12,428 nucleotides of DNA, taken from Pseudomonadota bacterium. GTDB lineage: Bacteria > Pseudomonadota > Gammaproteobacteria > Burkholderiales > Rhodocyclaceae. Positions 1-7,567 of the stretch are shown here, one piece after another. The notes beneath the pieces are model-generated. The model was not told the origin of the DNA and ran no database searches. It saw nothing but the letters and a program-made list of their open reading frames with translations. The DNA lies in the NCBI GenBank assembly GCA_021811225.1, contig JAJZPJ010000069.1:1-12428 (forward strand). The letters run 5' to 3'. Positions within the stretch are counted from its first letter, which is position 1, and every line of letters starts with the position of its first letter. The position numbers and the translations under genes are program-made.

Positions 1-1
1 C

Positions 2-70
2 GACGACCAGCACCGGCGCGGCACGCTGGCGGGCTGGCGCTTCGACGGGCTGCCCTGGGAACAGTGCTGA
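2..70 (+). CDS. C-terminal end of an unrecognised protein (partial)
   Basis: An open frame enters from the left edge and ends at a TGA at 68-70, giving 22 residues that finish in GLPWEQC. The fragment is too short to assign to a family, and I do not recognise it. It could be the true end of an upstream gene, or sequence fused in by whatever event truncated the MFS remnant that begins immediately after it. The reading frame is chosen only because it reaches a stop just before that remnant; another frame is also open here. Confidence 0.35.
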   Translation, partial: DDQHRRGTLAGWRFDGLPWEQC

Positions 71-71
71 A

Positions 72-411
72 TCCGGCCCGCCGTCCGCCGCCGTCCTGAC
101 CGCGATGCTGTGCGTCGCCGTCCCCTGTTCGGTACCTGGTCGCGGCGCTGGTGGTGGCCGGTTTCGCGGCCGGCAACCTGATCATCGGCTTCGCCTGGGC
201 CAAGGAGTCGGTGCCGCTGCTGGGCGGCATGCTGCTGCAGCCCGGCGTCGGCCGGATGCTCGACCGCCACTGGCACGGCGCCATCGCCAACGGCGCGCGG
301 CTCTATGACGCCGCCTACCGGGCCGGCTTCGGCCTGATCTTCGCCGCCATCACGATCTCGCTCATCCTGCTGTTGTTCGCCCGCGAGAGCCGCTGCGTCC
401 AGGCGCGCTGA
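72..411 (+). pseudogene. Decayed C-terminal fragment of an MFS transporter
   Basis: The frame from about 130 to 411 encodes RYLVAALVVAGFAAGN, then IIGFAWAKESVP, LLQPGVGRMLDRHW and a last hydrophobic helix near GLIFAAITISLILLLFA. This is the usual C-terminal end of a 12-helix major facilitator permease. Three defects are visible. Roughly the first three quarters of the protein are missing. The preceding helix-like stretch (AAVLTAMLCVAVPCS, 87-131) lies in a different frame from the rest, which implies a frameshift near 126-132. KESVP runs straight into LLGGMLLQP, whereas relatives as I recall them have about 15 more residues there, carrying a GTVxGVxNMGxM-type motif. A short product could start at GTG 151 (86 residues) but would not transport. 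The fragment converges on yifB, leaving 17 bases between the stops. Family call fairly firm; pseudogene status inferred. Confidence 0.6.
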
Positions 412-428
412 CGGGCTTCAACCGTCGC

Positions 429-1925
429 TCAATCGCCAGCCAGGCCGCGGCGGTAGTGCACCGCTTCGGCGACATGGACGCGGTCGATGCCGGAGGCGGC
501 GGCCAGATCGGCGATGCTGCGGGCGACCCGCAGCACCCGGTGGTAGCTTCGGCCCGAGAGATTCAGACGGACGATCGCCTGTTGCAGCAGATCCCGGGCG
601 GCGGCGTCGGGTCGGCAGTGCCGGTCGATCTCTCCGGTGCCCAGGTCGGCGTTGGGCTTGCCCTGGCGGTCTGCCTGGAGGACGCGGGCGGCGACCACCC
701 GTCGGCGCACAGCGTCTGAGGCTTCTGCCCCGTTTTCCTCCTGCAGTTCGGCCGCCGACAGCGACGGCATGTCGATCATCAGGTCGATGCGGTCGAGCAG
801 CGGACCGGAGAGCCTGCCGCGATAGCGCGCCACCTGATCCGGCGTGCACCGGCAGCGGCCGGAGGGGTGGCCGCGCCAGCCGCAGGGGCAGGGATTCATC
901 GCCGCGAGGAGCTGGAATCTGGCCGGGAAGTCGCTGCGCCGCGCCGCCCGGGCGATGCTGATGCGCCCGCTCTCCAGCGGCTCCCGCAGCGCTTCCAGGA
1001 CGCCGCGCTCGAACTCCGGCAGCTCGTCCAGGAACAGCACGCCGTGGTGGGCGAGCGAGATTTCGCCGGGTCTGGGCACGCTGCCGCCGCCCACCAGCGC
1101 CGCGGCGGAAGCCGTGTGATGCGGCGCCCTGAACGGCCGCAGGCCCCAGTGCTCGATCCGGAAGCAACCCGCGAGCGAGTGCACCGCCGCGCTCTCCAGC
1201 GCCTCGGTCTCGCTCATTTGCGGCAGGATGCCGGACAGCCGGGCGGCCAGCATCGATTTGCCCGCGCCGGGCGGTCCGGCGAACAGCAGGCTGTGGCCGC
1301 CGGCGGCGGCGACTTCCAGCGCGCGCTTGGCCGAGGCCTGGCCGTGGACCTCGGACAGATCCGGGTAGGAGGGCGGCGCCGTCAGGGTCCCGCCGGCGTA
1401 GGGCTGGATCGGGCATCGCCCGTCGAGATGGGCGCAGACCTCGAGCAGGTTGCCGGCCGGCAGGATCGTGGCCGAGCGCACCAGGGCCGCTTCGGGGGCG
1501 CTCTCGGCGGGCAGCACGAAGCTCCGTCCCGACTTGGCCGCGGACAGGCACATCGCCAGCGGGCCGCGGATGGCGCGCAGCTCGCCGCCCAGGGCCAGTT
1601 CGCCGGCGAATTCGTAAGCGCTAAGGTCGGCGTTCCTGATCTGGCCCGAGGCGATCAGGATGCCCAGCGCGATCGGCAGGTCGAAGCGGCCCGATTCCTT
1701 GGGCAGATCCGCGGGCGCGAGATTGACCGTGATCCGGCGCTGGGGAAATTCAAAGCGGCAGTTCTGGATCGCCGCCCGGACCCGGTCGCGCGCCTCCTTG
1801 ACCTCGGTATCGGGCAGGCCGACCAGGGTGAAGGTCGGCAGGCCGCCGGCGAGATGCACCTCGACGGTGACCTCGGCAGCTTCCATGCCGGACAGAGCCC
1901 GGCTCCTGAGGACGGCGAGTGCCAT
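429..1925 (-). CDS. comM: YifB/ComM family Mg-chelatase-like AAA+ ATPase
   Basis: This 498-residue protein has the full length of the YifB/ComM family. In naturally transformable bacteria ComM is a hexameric helicase that promotes branch migration when incoming DNA recombines; elsewhere its role is less clear. The N-terminal ChlI-like domain spans about residues 20-140 (GGLPTFTLVGLPD, then LAPADLPKESGRFDLPIALGIL). The AAA+ core has Walker A GPPGAGKS at 217-224 and Walker B GVLFLDEL at 295-302. The family's cysteine cluster MNPCPCGW...GRCRCTPD lies at 343-363, and the C-terminal Mg-chelatase domain ends with LSGRSYHRVLRVARSIADL. No key residue is missing. The ATG at 1925 lacks a clear Shine-Dalgarno; a TAAAAT lies 9 bases upstream but has no -35 partner. 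It sits 69 bases downstream of the GGDEF-EAL gene on the same strand and may be partly read through from it. Confidence 0.95.
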   Translation of the reverse strand: MALAVLRSRALSGMEAAEVTVEVHLAGGLPTFTLVGLPDTEVKEARDRVRAAIQNCRFEFPQRRITVNLAPADLPKESGRFDLPIALGILIASGQIRNADLSAYEFAGELALGGELRAIRGPLAMCLSAAKSGRSFVLPAESAPEAALVRSATILPAGNLLEVCAHLDGRCPIQPYAGGTLTAPPSYPDLSEVHGQASAKRALEVAAAGGHSLLFAGPPGAGKSMLAARLSGILPQMSETEALESAAVHSLAGCFRIEHWGLRPFRAPHHTASAAALVGGGSVPRPGEISLAHHGVLFLDELPEFERGVLEALREPLESGRISIARAARRSDFPARFQLLAAMNPCPCGWRGHPSGRCRCTPDQVARYRGRLSGPLLDRIDLMIDMPSLSAAELQEENGAEASDAVRRRVVAARVLQADRQGKPNADLGTGEIDRHCRPDAAARDLLQQAIVRLNLSGRSYHRVLRVARSIADLAAASGIDRVHVAEAVHYRRGLAGD

Positions 1926-1994
1926 GACGTGGGCATTTTACGGCAGAAGCGGCCGCCGCCCCGAATATCCATACGGCCGGGCTCAGGTCTCGGC

Positions 1995-4484
1995 CTACGC
2001 ACCCTCATGCAGCAGCCGCGCGAATTCCTCGGGCGGCAGCGGCCGGGAGAACAGATAGCCCTGGCCGTAGTCGCAGCCGGCGGCGGCCAGCAGATCGCGT
2101 TGCGCCGCGGTCTCGACGCCCTCGGCGATCACCTGCAGACCGAGCTTGTGCGCCATCACGATGATCGCCTCGCACAGCGCCAGGTCGTCGGAGGCCGGCG
2201 CCAGCTGGCGCACGAAGCTCTGGTCGATCTTCAGGTAGTCGATGTCGAACTTCTTCAGGTAGGACAGCGACGAGTAGCCGGTGCCGAAGTCGTCGAGCGA
2301 GACCTGGATGCCCTTGTCGCGGAAGGCCAGCAGCTTTTCGATGACCACGGGATGAGCGTCGAGCAGCAGGCCCTCGGTGATTTCCACCACGAAGCCCTGC
2401 CCGGGCAGATCCATCTGCTGCAGATGCTCGAACCAGGCGGCCTGGCCCAGGTCGTCGTTGTGGAACTGCACCGGCGACATGTTGACGCTGATCTGGAAGT
2501 TCGGACGATGCGTCCGGCGCCAGCGCATGACCTGGCGCGCCGCCTCCCGGAACACCCAGTTGCCGATGTCGATGATCAGGCCGGTGTCCTCGGCGATCGG
2601 AATGAATTCGCCCGGGCCGATCAGGCCGCGCGTCGGGTGCTGCCAGCGGACCAGCGCCTCGGCCTTGTCGATGCCGCCGGTGGCCAGCGCCACGATCGGC
2701 TGGTAATGCAGCCGGAACTGGCTGCCGGCCAGGGCGCCGCGCAGGTCGCGCGCCAGCCGCATCCGGGTCTGCGCCGCTTCCTGCATCGACGGCGTGAAGT
2801 AGCTGTAGCGGTTGCGGCCCTGGCTCTTGGCGGCGTACATCGCCTGGTCGGCGTTCTTCAAGAGCTCATCGAGTCCGCTGCCGTCCTCGGGGTAGAGGGT
2901 GATGCCGATGCTGGCCGAGATGTAGGCGGTCTCGGCGCCCAGCTGGAAGGGTTCGGCGAGCTTCTTCAGGATCTCCTGCGCGACGCGCTCGACGCTGCCG
3001 GGATCTTCCAGCTCGCCCATGACCACGGTGAATTCGTCGCCGCCTAAGCGCGCCACGGTGTCGATCTCGCGCACGCAGTTCTTGAGCCGCTCCGCCGCGT
3101 CCTTGAGCAGGATGTCGCCGACGTCGTGGCCCAGGGTGTCGTTTACCTCCTTGAAGCGGTCGAGGTCGAGGAACATCAGCGCCAGCGGCAGCCTGGTGCG
3201 GTGCGCCTTCTTGAGCTCCTGCTCCAGGCGGTCGTGGAACATGCGCCGATTGGGAAGATCGGTCAGCAGATCGAAGTTGGCGTGATGCCAGATCCTGTCC
3301 TCGCTGTCCTTGCGTTCGCTGATGTCCCGGCCGGTGCCGGTGAAGCCGATCACCTTTCCGCTCGGGTCCTTCAGGACGACGCCGTTGCACAGATACGGAA
3401 TCCGGGCGCCGTCGTGCCTGACGAAGCACAGCTCGAGCGAGGTCTCCCCGCGCTTGAAAACCTCCCTGACGCTCCTGGCCACCCTCTCCCGGTCATCGAA
3501 GCAGACGAATTTGATCGCCTGCCGATGCATCATCTGCTCGTGCGTGAGGCCGCAGAACCTTTCGAAACTGGAGTTCCACTTCGTCAGCCGGCCCTTGAGA
3601 TCGATCACGTAGAGGATGTCCGGATTGGCCTCCATGATCGAAACCAGCTCGTTGTTGATCTGGGACAGGGCCTGCGCGGTCAGTTCCGCCTCCTCCTTCT
3701 TGACGCTCAGTTCCGCGGTGGCCTCGATGATCCGCCGTTGCAGCTCCTCCTGCCCCGATTCGATCCGCGCCGCCATCTGGTTCACGCCTTCCTCCAGACG
3801 GTGCAGGGAGCTGTTGTCGCTGGTCGCGACGCGCGCCGAGAGTTCGCCCTGGCCGATGCGCTCGACCACCTTGCCGACCTCGACGATCGGCTGGATCACG
3901 CCGCGGGAGAGGCGCACCGCCAGCAGGCCGCCGAAGAGCAGGCCGCCCAGCGTGGTCAGTATGCCGGTCAGCATCAACTGGTGCCGACGCTGCTGCACGC
4001 CGGCGGTGGACAGCTCCAGCACCGCCTCGCCGAGTTGCGCCGGGCCGGGCGGGGCCGCATTGCTGTAGAGATCGGCGAGCGCCAGGTGCGAACCGAGTAT
4101 CGGCTGCGCCAGCAGCAGCGTCTGCTTTTTCGGGTCGGTAGTCTCGCTGCGCTGGCCGTTGAAACGTTCCAGATTGCCGTAGCCGGCATGGCCGGCGCGG
4201 ACGAGCAGCCGGCCGTCGGCGCTGACGATGGTCACCGAACGCACGTCGTTTTCCAGCTTGACCCGATCGACCACGGCCTGCAGCGCTTCCCGGTTGCCGG
4301 AGAACAGGCCGTACTCGCTGTCGGCAACGACCTGCCGCATCAGCGCCTCGGCCCGCTGGCGATGGGCGGTATCGAGATCGCTGACGCGGTCGAAAATGAA
4401 GCTCGCGGACAGCACCGTCGCCAGCAGGGCCACGGGCAGCAGCGCCGCGAGCAGGATGCGGGAACGGATGCCGGGCGGCTTCAT
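1995..4484 (-). CDS. Membrane-bound HAMP-PAS-GGDEF-EAL c-di-GMP signalling protein
   Basis: The 829-residue protein begins at ATG 4484, whose first bases overlap the stop of the upstream binding-protein gene (ATGA). Helices at about 9-31 and 170-190 enclose a periplasmic domain of about 135 residues. A HAMP linker (about 190-245), a short coiled coil, a PAS domain (about 280-390), GGDEF (about 405-560) and EAL (about 580-825) follow. The cyclase signature GGDEF is intact at 481-485 with an RxxD inhibitory site at 472-475 placed five residues before it. The phosphodiesterase half also looks intact: EAL 609-611, N668, E701, DDFGTG 731-736, K752, E788 and Q808. So both synthesis and breakdown of c-di-GMP are possible, and product inhibition is likely. 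The periplasmic domain is the natural place to receive a signal from the coupled binding protein. The frame stays open upstream of 4484, but that part is a shadow of the neighbour. Confidence 0.95.
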   Translation of the reverse strand: MKPPGIRSRILLAALLPVALLATVLSASFIFDRVSDLDTAHRQRAEALMRQVVADSEYGLFSGNREALQAVVDRVKLENDVRSVTIVSADGRLLVRAGHAGYGNLERFNGQRSETTDPKKQTLLLAQPILGSHLALADLYSNAAPPGPAQLGEAVLELSTAGVQQRRHQLMLTGILTTLGGLLFGGLLAVRLSRGVIQPIVEVGKVVERIGQGELSARVATSDNSSLHRLEEGVNQMAARIESGQEELQRRIIEATAELSVKKEEAELTAQALSQINNELVSIMEANPDILYVIDLKGRLTKWNSSFERFCGLTHEQMMHRQAIKFVCFDDRERVARSVREVFKRGETSLELCFVRHDGARIPYLCNGVVLKDPSGKVIGFTGTGRDISERKDSEDRIWHHANFDLLTDLPNRRMFHDRLEQELKKAHRTRLPLALMFLDLDRFKEVNDTLGHDVGDILLKDAAERLKNCVREIDTVARLGGDEFTVVMGELEDPGSVERVAQEILKKLAEPFQLGAETAYISASIGITLYPEDGSGLDELLKNADQAMYAAKSQGRNRYSYFTPSMQEAAQTRMRLARDLRGALAGSQFRLHYQPIVALATGGIDKAEALVRWQHPTRGLIGPGEFIPIAEDTGLIIDIGNWVFREAARQVMRWRRTHRPNFQISVNMSPVQFHNDDLGQAAWFEHLQQMDLPGQGFVVEITEGLLLDAHPVVIEKLLAFRDKGIQVSLDDFGTGYSSLSYLKKFDIDYLKIDQSFVRQLAPASDDLALCEAIIVMAHKLGLQVIAEGVETAAQRDLLAAAGCDYGQGYLFSRPLPPEEFARLLHEGA

Positions 4485-5407
4485 GGCGCGCGCTGCTGCA
4501 GGTGCGTGGCGAGGGCGGCTTCGTCGAGGTTTATTTCCAGGGCGAGGGCGACGTGCCGGTTGGCCGCGACGGAGAATTGGGCCGGGTATTGCGGCGAGGG
4601 CAACTGGCCGCCGCGGAGCACCGCGAGGGCTATCCGGCCGGCCTGGGCGCCGATCTGGGCCGGCGTCGAATAGAGCGCCAGCAGGGCGCCGGCACGGACG
4701 TAGGCGGGCGAGAAGGCGATGAGCGGGACGCGGGCGTGGAACGAGGCGAGCAGGATGTTCTCGATGGTGTTGCCGTTGTAGACCAGCGGGTCGGCCACCG
4801 CCAGCAGCGCGTCGGAGTGGTCGAGCACCCGCGCCAGCGAGGGGTAGATGGGCTGGCCCGGCTTCAGGGTGGCGCTGAAAATCTGCAGGCCGCGCGCCGC
4901 GGCGGCGGCGGCCAGCGCCGGCGCCAGCATGGCGGAGCCCGGCCCCCAAAGCACGCCGATCCGTTTGGCATTGGGCAGGGCCAGATGCAGCAGGTCGAGC
5001 TGGCGGGAAAAGGGCTGGTCGAGATAGAGCGCCGAGATCTTCCGCGGCGCCTTGCGTCCGGCCTGGGCGACGATCCACTCGAAGCTCGCCCGCGGCAGCA
5101 GCGCATAGAGGCGCGGCGCCGGGTCGCCGGCCTCGGTCAGGACGCGCGCCGCCTCGCTGCCCAGCGCGATCCAAAGCGCCGGCGGAGCGGGTGGGCGAGT
5201 CTGAAAGTCGGCCGCGGTGATCACCGATAGCGCGGAACGCGGCAGGCCGCCGCGTTCCAGGACGCTGCCCAGCGCGGCGATGGCCTGCGCGTAGTCGGCG
5301 CTCTGCGCGCTGGTGACCACCACGATGCCGCGCTCGGCGGCATAGCCGGGGACGCAGCATAGCCAGCTGGCGCAGGCGAGCAGGAGCAGGAGGACGCGGC
5401 GGATCAT
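4481..5407 (-). CDS. Orphan ABC-type periplasmic substrate-binding protein
   Basis: A secreted protein of 308 residues from ATG 5407. MIRRVLLLLLACASWLCC followed by VPGYAA is a signal peptide, with cleavage likely near residue 23; LLAC at residues 9-12 is a weak lipobox alternative. The mature part has the two-lobe pattern of the ABC_sub_bind family (PF04392): ALYLDQPFSRQLDLLHLALP, KRIGVLWGPGSA, DALLAVADPLVYN, then VPLIAFSPAYVRAGALLALY with an IGAQAG helix. The ligand cannot be read from sequence. No permease or ATPase gene is nearby; it lies between a TonB-dependent receptor and a GGDEF-EAL gene, so a sensory role is more likely than import. A TTG at 5416 would add three residues and overlap the receptor stop as TTGA. 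I prefer the ATG, six bases after that stop, although neither has a convincing Shine-Dalgarno. The end overlaps the next gene by four bases. Confidence 0.88.
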   Translation of the reverse strand: MIRRVLLLLLACASWLCCVPGYAAERGIVVVTSAQSADYAQAIAALGSVLERGGLPRSALSVITAADFQTRPPAPPALWIALGSEAARVLTEAGDPAPRLYALLPRASFEWIVAQAGRKAPRKISALYLDQPFSRQLDLLHLALPNAKRIGVLWGPGSAMLAPALAAAAAARGLQIFSATLKPGQPIYPSLARVLDHSDALLAVADPLVYNGNTIENILLASFHARVPLIAFSPAYVRAGALLALYSTPAQIGAQAGRIALAVLRGGQLPSPQYPAQFSVAANRHVALALEINLDEAALATHLQQRAP

Positions 5408-5412
5408 CAGGT

Positions 5413-7515
5413 TCAAAGCTGGAAGCTGAGCGTGGTGAACAGGCGGCGGGTGAAGAAAAAGTGGTTGTTGAAGTCGTTGTAGGGCGAACCCAGGTTCTGT
5501 TCCACCACGGCCAGTTCCCCGCGCGTGGCGCCGAGCCGGAAGCGCTTGGCCAGGCGCAGGTCGGTGCGCGAGACGGGCTGCAGGATATTGCCGCCGCGCT
5601 CCCAGGTCATTGCCCCCGAGGCGTTGTGGATCAGGCTGAGATCGAAGTCGTCGGGCAGTTTCTGGAACAGCGCCAGGGTGAAGGCGTGGGTCGGCGCCGA
5701 CATGGCGATGGCCGGATCGCCGGAATCGATGCGCATCAGCGTCTGGTTGAACAGAAGCTGCGTGTCCCGCCAGGGCTTGAATTTCAGTTCGTACTCGAGA
5801 CCGTGGTCGGAGAAGCCGTTGGAATTGACGTAATTCATCGCCGTGGTCTGGGGGATCAGGGTGAGGCCGGGCGGCAGCGGATAGTTCTGGACCGCGATCA
5901 GGCCGCCTATGTCTTCGTGGAAGATGCGGGCGTCGGCGGTCAGGTGCAGCGCGGGCATTTCGCCGAGATAGCCGATCTCGCGCGAGACCAGCGTTTCCGG
6001 GCGCAGATTGCCGAGCGCGACGTAGGTCTCCTTGAGCAGCGTGTTCAGGACGACGTAGCGGATGTTGGCTTCGTCCTCGAACATCGAGGGCGGCCGCTGG
6101 GCCTTGGAGACGCCCAGGCGCAGCGTCTGCCCGGGCACGACGTGCCAGTTCAGCATCATGCGCGGCGCCAGGTCGGCGCCCGAGAGGCTATTCCTCTCTT
6201 CCATGGCGCCGGCGTTGAGCACCAGGGATGGCCTGATCCGCCATTCGAGATTGCCGAACAGGCGGGCGAAATTGGTCGCGACCAGCGGCTGGCCATAGAG
6301 CGCCATCGAGTGCACCGCCTCGCGGCGCAGTTCTCCTCCCCAGACGATGCGCACCGTCGGGTCGGCGCGGAAGGTGTGCTGGAGCATCAGGGCGTCGTTG
6401 CTGGCGCTGCCGCCGAAGTCCACCACCGTGCCGTAGAAGGGCGGCGGCAGGGCGTAGGGAAAGTGGTCGGTATAGGTCTCGTCGGTATGCGAGTAGGAGG
6501 CGGCGAGGTCGGAATCCGGCCCGAGTATCCGCTTCCAGTCCGCCTGCAGATAGTTCGACCCGTAGCGCACCTCGCGCGGCGGGTTGCCCACCGAATAGTG
6601 GGTGCCGACGCCCGAATACTGTTCCGAAGTGCCGGCGCGCAACTGCACCGTGTCCCGGGCGCTCGGGGTGAGGTCGGCCACGAAATTGACCAGGTCTACG
6701 TGGTTCTGGCCGTAGGGACCCTCCAGGTTCATGAGCCCGAGCTTGTTCAGAAAGTAGTTGTGATTGGTCGTGCCGTCGGCGCCGGAAAGCCCGTCGTCGC
6801 CGCGCCGGCTGGCGGTGATGCGGAAGTTGGCGTTGTCCTTGCCCCAGCCCAGGCGCGCCAGGGAGTCATTGACGCCGTTCTGGCCGTTGCTCTTGCTGAC
6901 ATAGACGCCCCGGGTCTCGATCGGATCGCGGGTGACGATATTGATCACGCCGAGGAAGGCGCGGGCGCCGTAGGCCGCGGAATTGGAGCCGCGCAGCACT
7001 TCGATGTGGTCGATGTCCTCCAGGGCGATGGTCTGCAGGCCGCGGGCGGCGGTGCCGAGGAAGTAGGACGAGTACACCGAGCGGCCGTCGATCAGCACCT
7101 GGACGCGGTTGGAATAACTGCCGAAGGCGCCGTGATACACGGCCAGCGGCGCGTCCTCCTCCCAGGAATTGCTGACCTGGAAGCCCGGCACCAGGCGCAG
7201 CAGGTCGGCGACGTCGCGGGCGCCGCTCTCCCTGATCATCTTGCGGTCGATGATGGTCACCGCCCCCGGCGTTTCATCCAGGGGTTGGGGCAGGCGCGAC
7301 ACCGACAGGACGATCGGCATGTTGGTCAGAAAATCCTGTTCCGATGGCAGCGTCGCTTCCTTGGCGGCGACCGCCGACAGCGGCAGGAGCAGCAGCAGGC
7401 TGACTGATCGTCGAATGCGGCGAATGATCTTCTCCCTGGGCGATTGCCGGTCGGACTGCCTGGTGCCGACATTGCAGCGGCCCGCGTGGGCGGGCCGCAT
7501 CGATGGACATGTCAT
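5413..7515 (-). CDS. TonB-dependent outer-membrane receptor
   Basis: Numbered from ATG 7515 (700 residues), a signal peptide occupies about 30-51 (RRIRRSVSLLLLLPLSAVAA). A possible TonB box is near PIVLSVSR (67-74), and the plug runs about 78-200: ETPGAVTIIDRKMI, DLLRLVPGFQV, VLIDGRSVYSS, IEVLRGSNSAAYGARAFLGV, INIVTRDP. The rest is a 22-strand-type barrel ending in TLSFQL. Such receptors import scarce ligands using TonB energy; the ligand here is not identifiable. The start is a puzzle: in-frame ATGs at 7515 and 7500 have no Shine-Dalgarno and leave 24-29 unusual residues before the signal peptide. An AGGGAG (7437-7432) lies six bases before an in-frame ATT at 7425, which would give a clean 670-residue protein. 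It is transcribed after marR and directly before the binding protein. Confidence 0.92.
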   Translation of the reverse strand: MTCPSMRPAHAGRCNVGTRQSDRQSPREKIIRRIRRSVSLLLLLPLSAVAAKEATLPSEQDFLTNMPIVLSVSRLPQPLDETPGAVTIIDRKMIRESGARDVADLLRLVPGFQVSNSWEEDAPLAVYHGAFGSYSNRVQVLIDGRSVYSSYFLGTAARGLQTIALEDIDHIEVLRGSNSAAYGARAFLGVINIVTRDPIETRGVYVSKSNGQNGVNDSLARLGWGKDNANFRITASRRGDDGLSGADGTTNHNYFLNKLGLMNLEGPYGQNHVDLVNFVADLTPSARDTVQLRAGTSEQYSGVGTHYSVGNPPREVRYGSNYLQADWKRILGPDSDLAASYSHTDETYTDHFPYALPPPFYGTVVDFGGSASNDALMLQHTFRADPTVRIVWGGELRREAVHSMALYGQPLVATNFARLFGNLEWRIRPSLVLNAGAMEERNSLSGADLAPRMMLNWHVVPGQTLRLGVSKAQRPPSMFEDEANIRYVVLNTLLKETYVALGNLRPETLVSREIGYLGEMPALHLTADARIFHEDIGGLIAVQNYPLPPGLTLIPQTTAMNYVNSNGFSDHGLEYELKFKPWRDTQLLFNQTLMRIDSGDPAIAMSAPTHAFTLALFQKLPDDFDLSLIHNASGAMTWERGGNILQPVSRTDLRLAKRFRLGATRGELAVVEQNLGSPYNDFNNHFFFTRRLFTTLSFQL
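7477..7498 (-). other. Perfect GC-rich hairpin between marR and the receptor signal peptide
   Basis: GCGGCCCGC and GCGGGCCGC form a perfect 9-base-pair stem around a four-base loop. No T-run follows on the minus strand, so it is not a standard terminator. It is either an attenuator or stabiliser in the receptor leader, or, if the receptor starts at ATG 7500, it falls within its first codons. The structure is certain; its role is unknown. Confidence 0.5.
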
Positions 7516-7543
7516 TGTTGCATGGATGATGTCCAGGCAACAA
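7503..7543. promoter_or_regulatory. Nested inverted repeats upstream of the receptor, possible operator
   Basis: Three overlapping symmetries sit in the short gap between the marR stop and the receptor. They are an 11-base inverted repeat with one mismatch (7515-7525 with 7533-7543, TTGTTGC and GCAACAA at the outer ends), the perfect 8-base palindrome GACATGTC (7506-7513), and TGGACAT (7504-7510) mirrored by ATGTCCA (7529-7535). Palindromes of this size suit MarR dimers, and a marR gene is adjacent, so this is a candidate operator. No good sigma-70 promoter was seen beside it. They could also simply fold in the RNA. Confidence 0.3.
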
Positions 7544-7567
7544 CAGTGCCTTTATCGATGCCTAAGC

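Noticed and set aside
1934..1939. TAAAAT (minus strand) as a -10 box for yifB
   Set aside because: There is no -35 element at a suitable distance, and transcription would begin almost at the start codon.
867..3047. Very long plus-strand open frame opposite yifB and the GGDEF-EAL gene
   Set aside because: It is antisense to two clear genes, has low-complexity arginine/alanine/glutamine-rich translation and spans the gap between unrelated proteins. It is a product of high GC content.
4485..5360. Upstream in-frame extension of the GGDEF-EAL protein to 1121 residues
   Set aside because: The extra part overlaps the binding protein in another frame and is proline/arginine-rich. The start at 4484 has a proper membrane anchor and the ATGA overlap.
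5461..7407. 648-codon plus-strand open frame opposite the TonB-dependent receptor
   Set aside because: The opposite strand has an unmistakable plug and barrel. The antisense product has no domain pattern and is rich in valine, glycine and arginine, as expected of a shadow frame.
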